Shown in pieces: positions 62,290-64,000 of a stretch of 64,000 bases of DNA. How positions within the stretch are numbered: position 1 is the stretch's first letter; every line of letters starts with the position of its first letter. The notes beneath the pieces are model-generated. The model did no database searches. It was given only the letters and a program-made list of their open reading frames with translations, and was not told the origin of the DNA. Origin of the DNA: Castor canadensis (lineage: Eukaryota > Chordata > Mammalia > Rodentia > Castoridae); NCBI RefSeq assembly GCF_047511655.1, contig NC_133392.1, positions 159,268,542 through 159,332,541 on the forward strand, read 5' to 3'. The position numbers were made by a program, and so were the translations under genes.

Positions 62290-62620
62290 ACTTTTTTTTG
62301 TGTGTTATTGGGATTTGAACTCAGGGCCTCGTGCTTGCTAGGCAATCTCTGTACTCCCTGAACCACTCTACAGATCTTTTTGGATTGGTTATTTTTGAAA
62401 TAGGGTCTCGCTTTATGCCTAGGTCACCCTGGACTGTAATCCTCCTATTTATGGTTCCCCCTGTAGCTGGGATGACAGGTGTGACATCGTGTCCACGCAT
62501 GGGTTGAGATGGGGTCTTGTGAACATTTTGCCTGGGCTAGCCTCAAGCCACAATCTTCCCAATTTTGGCCTCTTGAGTAGCTAGGATTACAGGTGTGTAC
62601 CATTGTGCCCAGTGCCCAAT
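62290..62620 (-). mobile_element. Long composite SINE (about 330 bases)
   Basis: From the tail it reads ID-like unit (cagggcctcgtgcttgctag), a B1-like unit with gtaatcctcctatttatggt, and a second B1-like unit (cttgagtagctaggattaca). Same three-part plan as 4996-5330. Confidence 0.85.
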
Positions 62621-64000
62621 CTTTAGGAAATAAAACTTTTCTTGAAAGAAGAAAAGGGATGCTGGGTTCTTTTGTTTTGAATAGGGTGAGAGACTTGGGA
62701 GAAGTTTTCAATACTCAAGGGGAGCCTGAGACCCCTGGGGAAGAGAAGGCACCCTGGGCAATATCAGCACATTTAGTAAGAAGCCTAGGAGACCCTCATG
62801 ATGGCAGCTCCAGGCTCTGGTGCACAGAAGCTGGACTGGAGGTAGAAAGGCATGAGTTTACCTAGGACGCTGACCAAGGCAATTCTCTGTGGGCGAGCTG
62901 GTGACAGGATTCTGGCTGTGCTATATGCCCACCTGCCACATCTCCTAGAGAAACTGATAACCCAATAAATTCTTCCATTCACCTGTGGCTCACTGACTCT
63001 CACTTATTTCACAGTGAGACTTGTCTTGGGATAGCCCAGGACAGGCAGCCTGAGTCAGGCTTGCAGAAGACCATAAGGAGGAGTGTTGGAAAAGGTCCCA
63101 GAGTGGTGACCTGTGCCAGGCCCCACTCTGAGTGTCTTTCTCACCTTTGTAGGCATGAGGTCTTGTCTTTGCAACAGGCAGTGGGCTTGCCCAGTGCAGC
63201 GCCCTTGGTGAGTGGGTTTGGAATCCTAGCATGTGTGGCATGGAGATGGCTCACCTATGGTTTTGGTTGATTATTTGTATTGGACACCAACCTTGGATTC
63301 TGTCCCTTCAGGGACATTAGCCAGCTCTGCACTGCTGTCTTGGAGAGCCCTCTTGTCATTTGTCCTAGATGTGAGGAATTGTCCTCTCTGGCTGCTGATT
63401 TCTGCTCCTTTCACCACTCTGGCCTTGGATGAAGCTCACTCCTCTCCCCACTTTAGGGTATAGGATTTGCTATCCTTTACAAAAGGTTGGGATTCAGAGT
63501 CCTGGGGCTGACCTTTGACCAAGGAGGAGCTGGACACCAGGCAGACAAATTCTTCCTTCTCCCTCCTTAGCATGGAGTAACCAGGAGCCCCAGTTCTCCT
63601 GGAAGCCTGGTCAAAGACTCTCCATGTGACAGGCTGACACACCTGCCAAAGAGTCCTGGAACTGGGTAGGTCAGGAAGCAGCCCCAGCTGTGGGCAGCTG
63701 TGCCTGGCTCCATGCGTCCCTTCCCCTCCTCTTCCTCAGTCTGGCCAGCCTCGGTTTGTAGCTCCCATACTTTAATCCTTGCTTTGGGCCTGGCTTGCTA
63801 GAAAACCCAGGCAAAGACTCATTTTTCTGTTAGCTTGGGGTGGAGGGCTTTTGTTTTGTTCCAGCTTCTCTTGGTATCTGCAAGTATGAGACCACAGTCT
63901 GGCTCACACGAGCATGGAGGGTCAGCAGTACCTGTCCTTCTTGGTCTTTCTTCTGGTGGGCAGGTGCCCTGGTGTCCCGCTAATGAGTTAGGAAGATGAA
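62621..64000. other. Intergenic, no gene seen
   Basis: No exon, RNA gene or named repeat was recognised up to the window end. Confidence 0.55.

Noticed and set aside
25740..64000. A second protein-coding gene downstream of NPHP4
   Set aside because: No chain of exon-like frames with matching splice phases and no recognised protein was found on either strand.

Overview
This window is mammalian nuclear DNA, most likely from a rodent. Coding information comes in short exons with GT-AG borders, introns are long, and the rest is full of LINE-1 copies, SINEs, old LTR remnants and microsatellites. Several SINEs join a B1/7SL-like part to a tRNA/ID-like part, an arrangement I associate with rodents, possibly the beaver/kangaroo-rat side. 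That species guess is inference from memory.

Region 1 (1-25,735, + strand) is the 3' part of NPHP4 (nephrocystin-4), a ciliary transition-zone protein. Eleven exons are recognised from their protein sequence with intact reading phase, and a twelfth upstream exon (258-380) is supported by splice sites and phase. Together they encode about the last 596 residues of a protein of about 1,426 residues in human. The stop codon is at 25,334-25,336, followed by a short 3' UTR. The gene looks functional: no frameshift or internal stop is seen. One intron (20,802-21,249) uses a GC-AG border.

Region 2, inside the 11.6-kb NPHP4 intron, holds a full-length LINE-1 on the minus strand (12,902-20,190) between near-identical 15-bp target-site duplications. 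Its ORF1 is open, its ORF2 is broken, and its 5' UTR contains tandem units, a 42-bp minisatellite and a long CA tract. An ATG-started ORF of 211 codons runs antisense through this 5' UTR. Two 5'-truncated copies of a related L1 lie at 1,610-2,195 and 55,168-56,004, each with its own target-site duplication.

Region 3 (25,740-64,000) shows no protein-coding gene. In human, NPHP4 is followed by a long gene-poor interval, which fits. The region holds SINEs, MIR fragments, MaLR/LTR-like remnants, a hAT-like DNA transposon split by an L1, simple repeats including a 460-bp CAC/ATC tract, and a few non-repeat stretches that could be regulatory. Repeat family names come from remembered consensus patterns and should be confirmed with RepeatMasker. 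No bacterial-type, CRISPR or clearly new multi-gene system was found.
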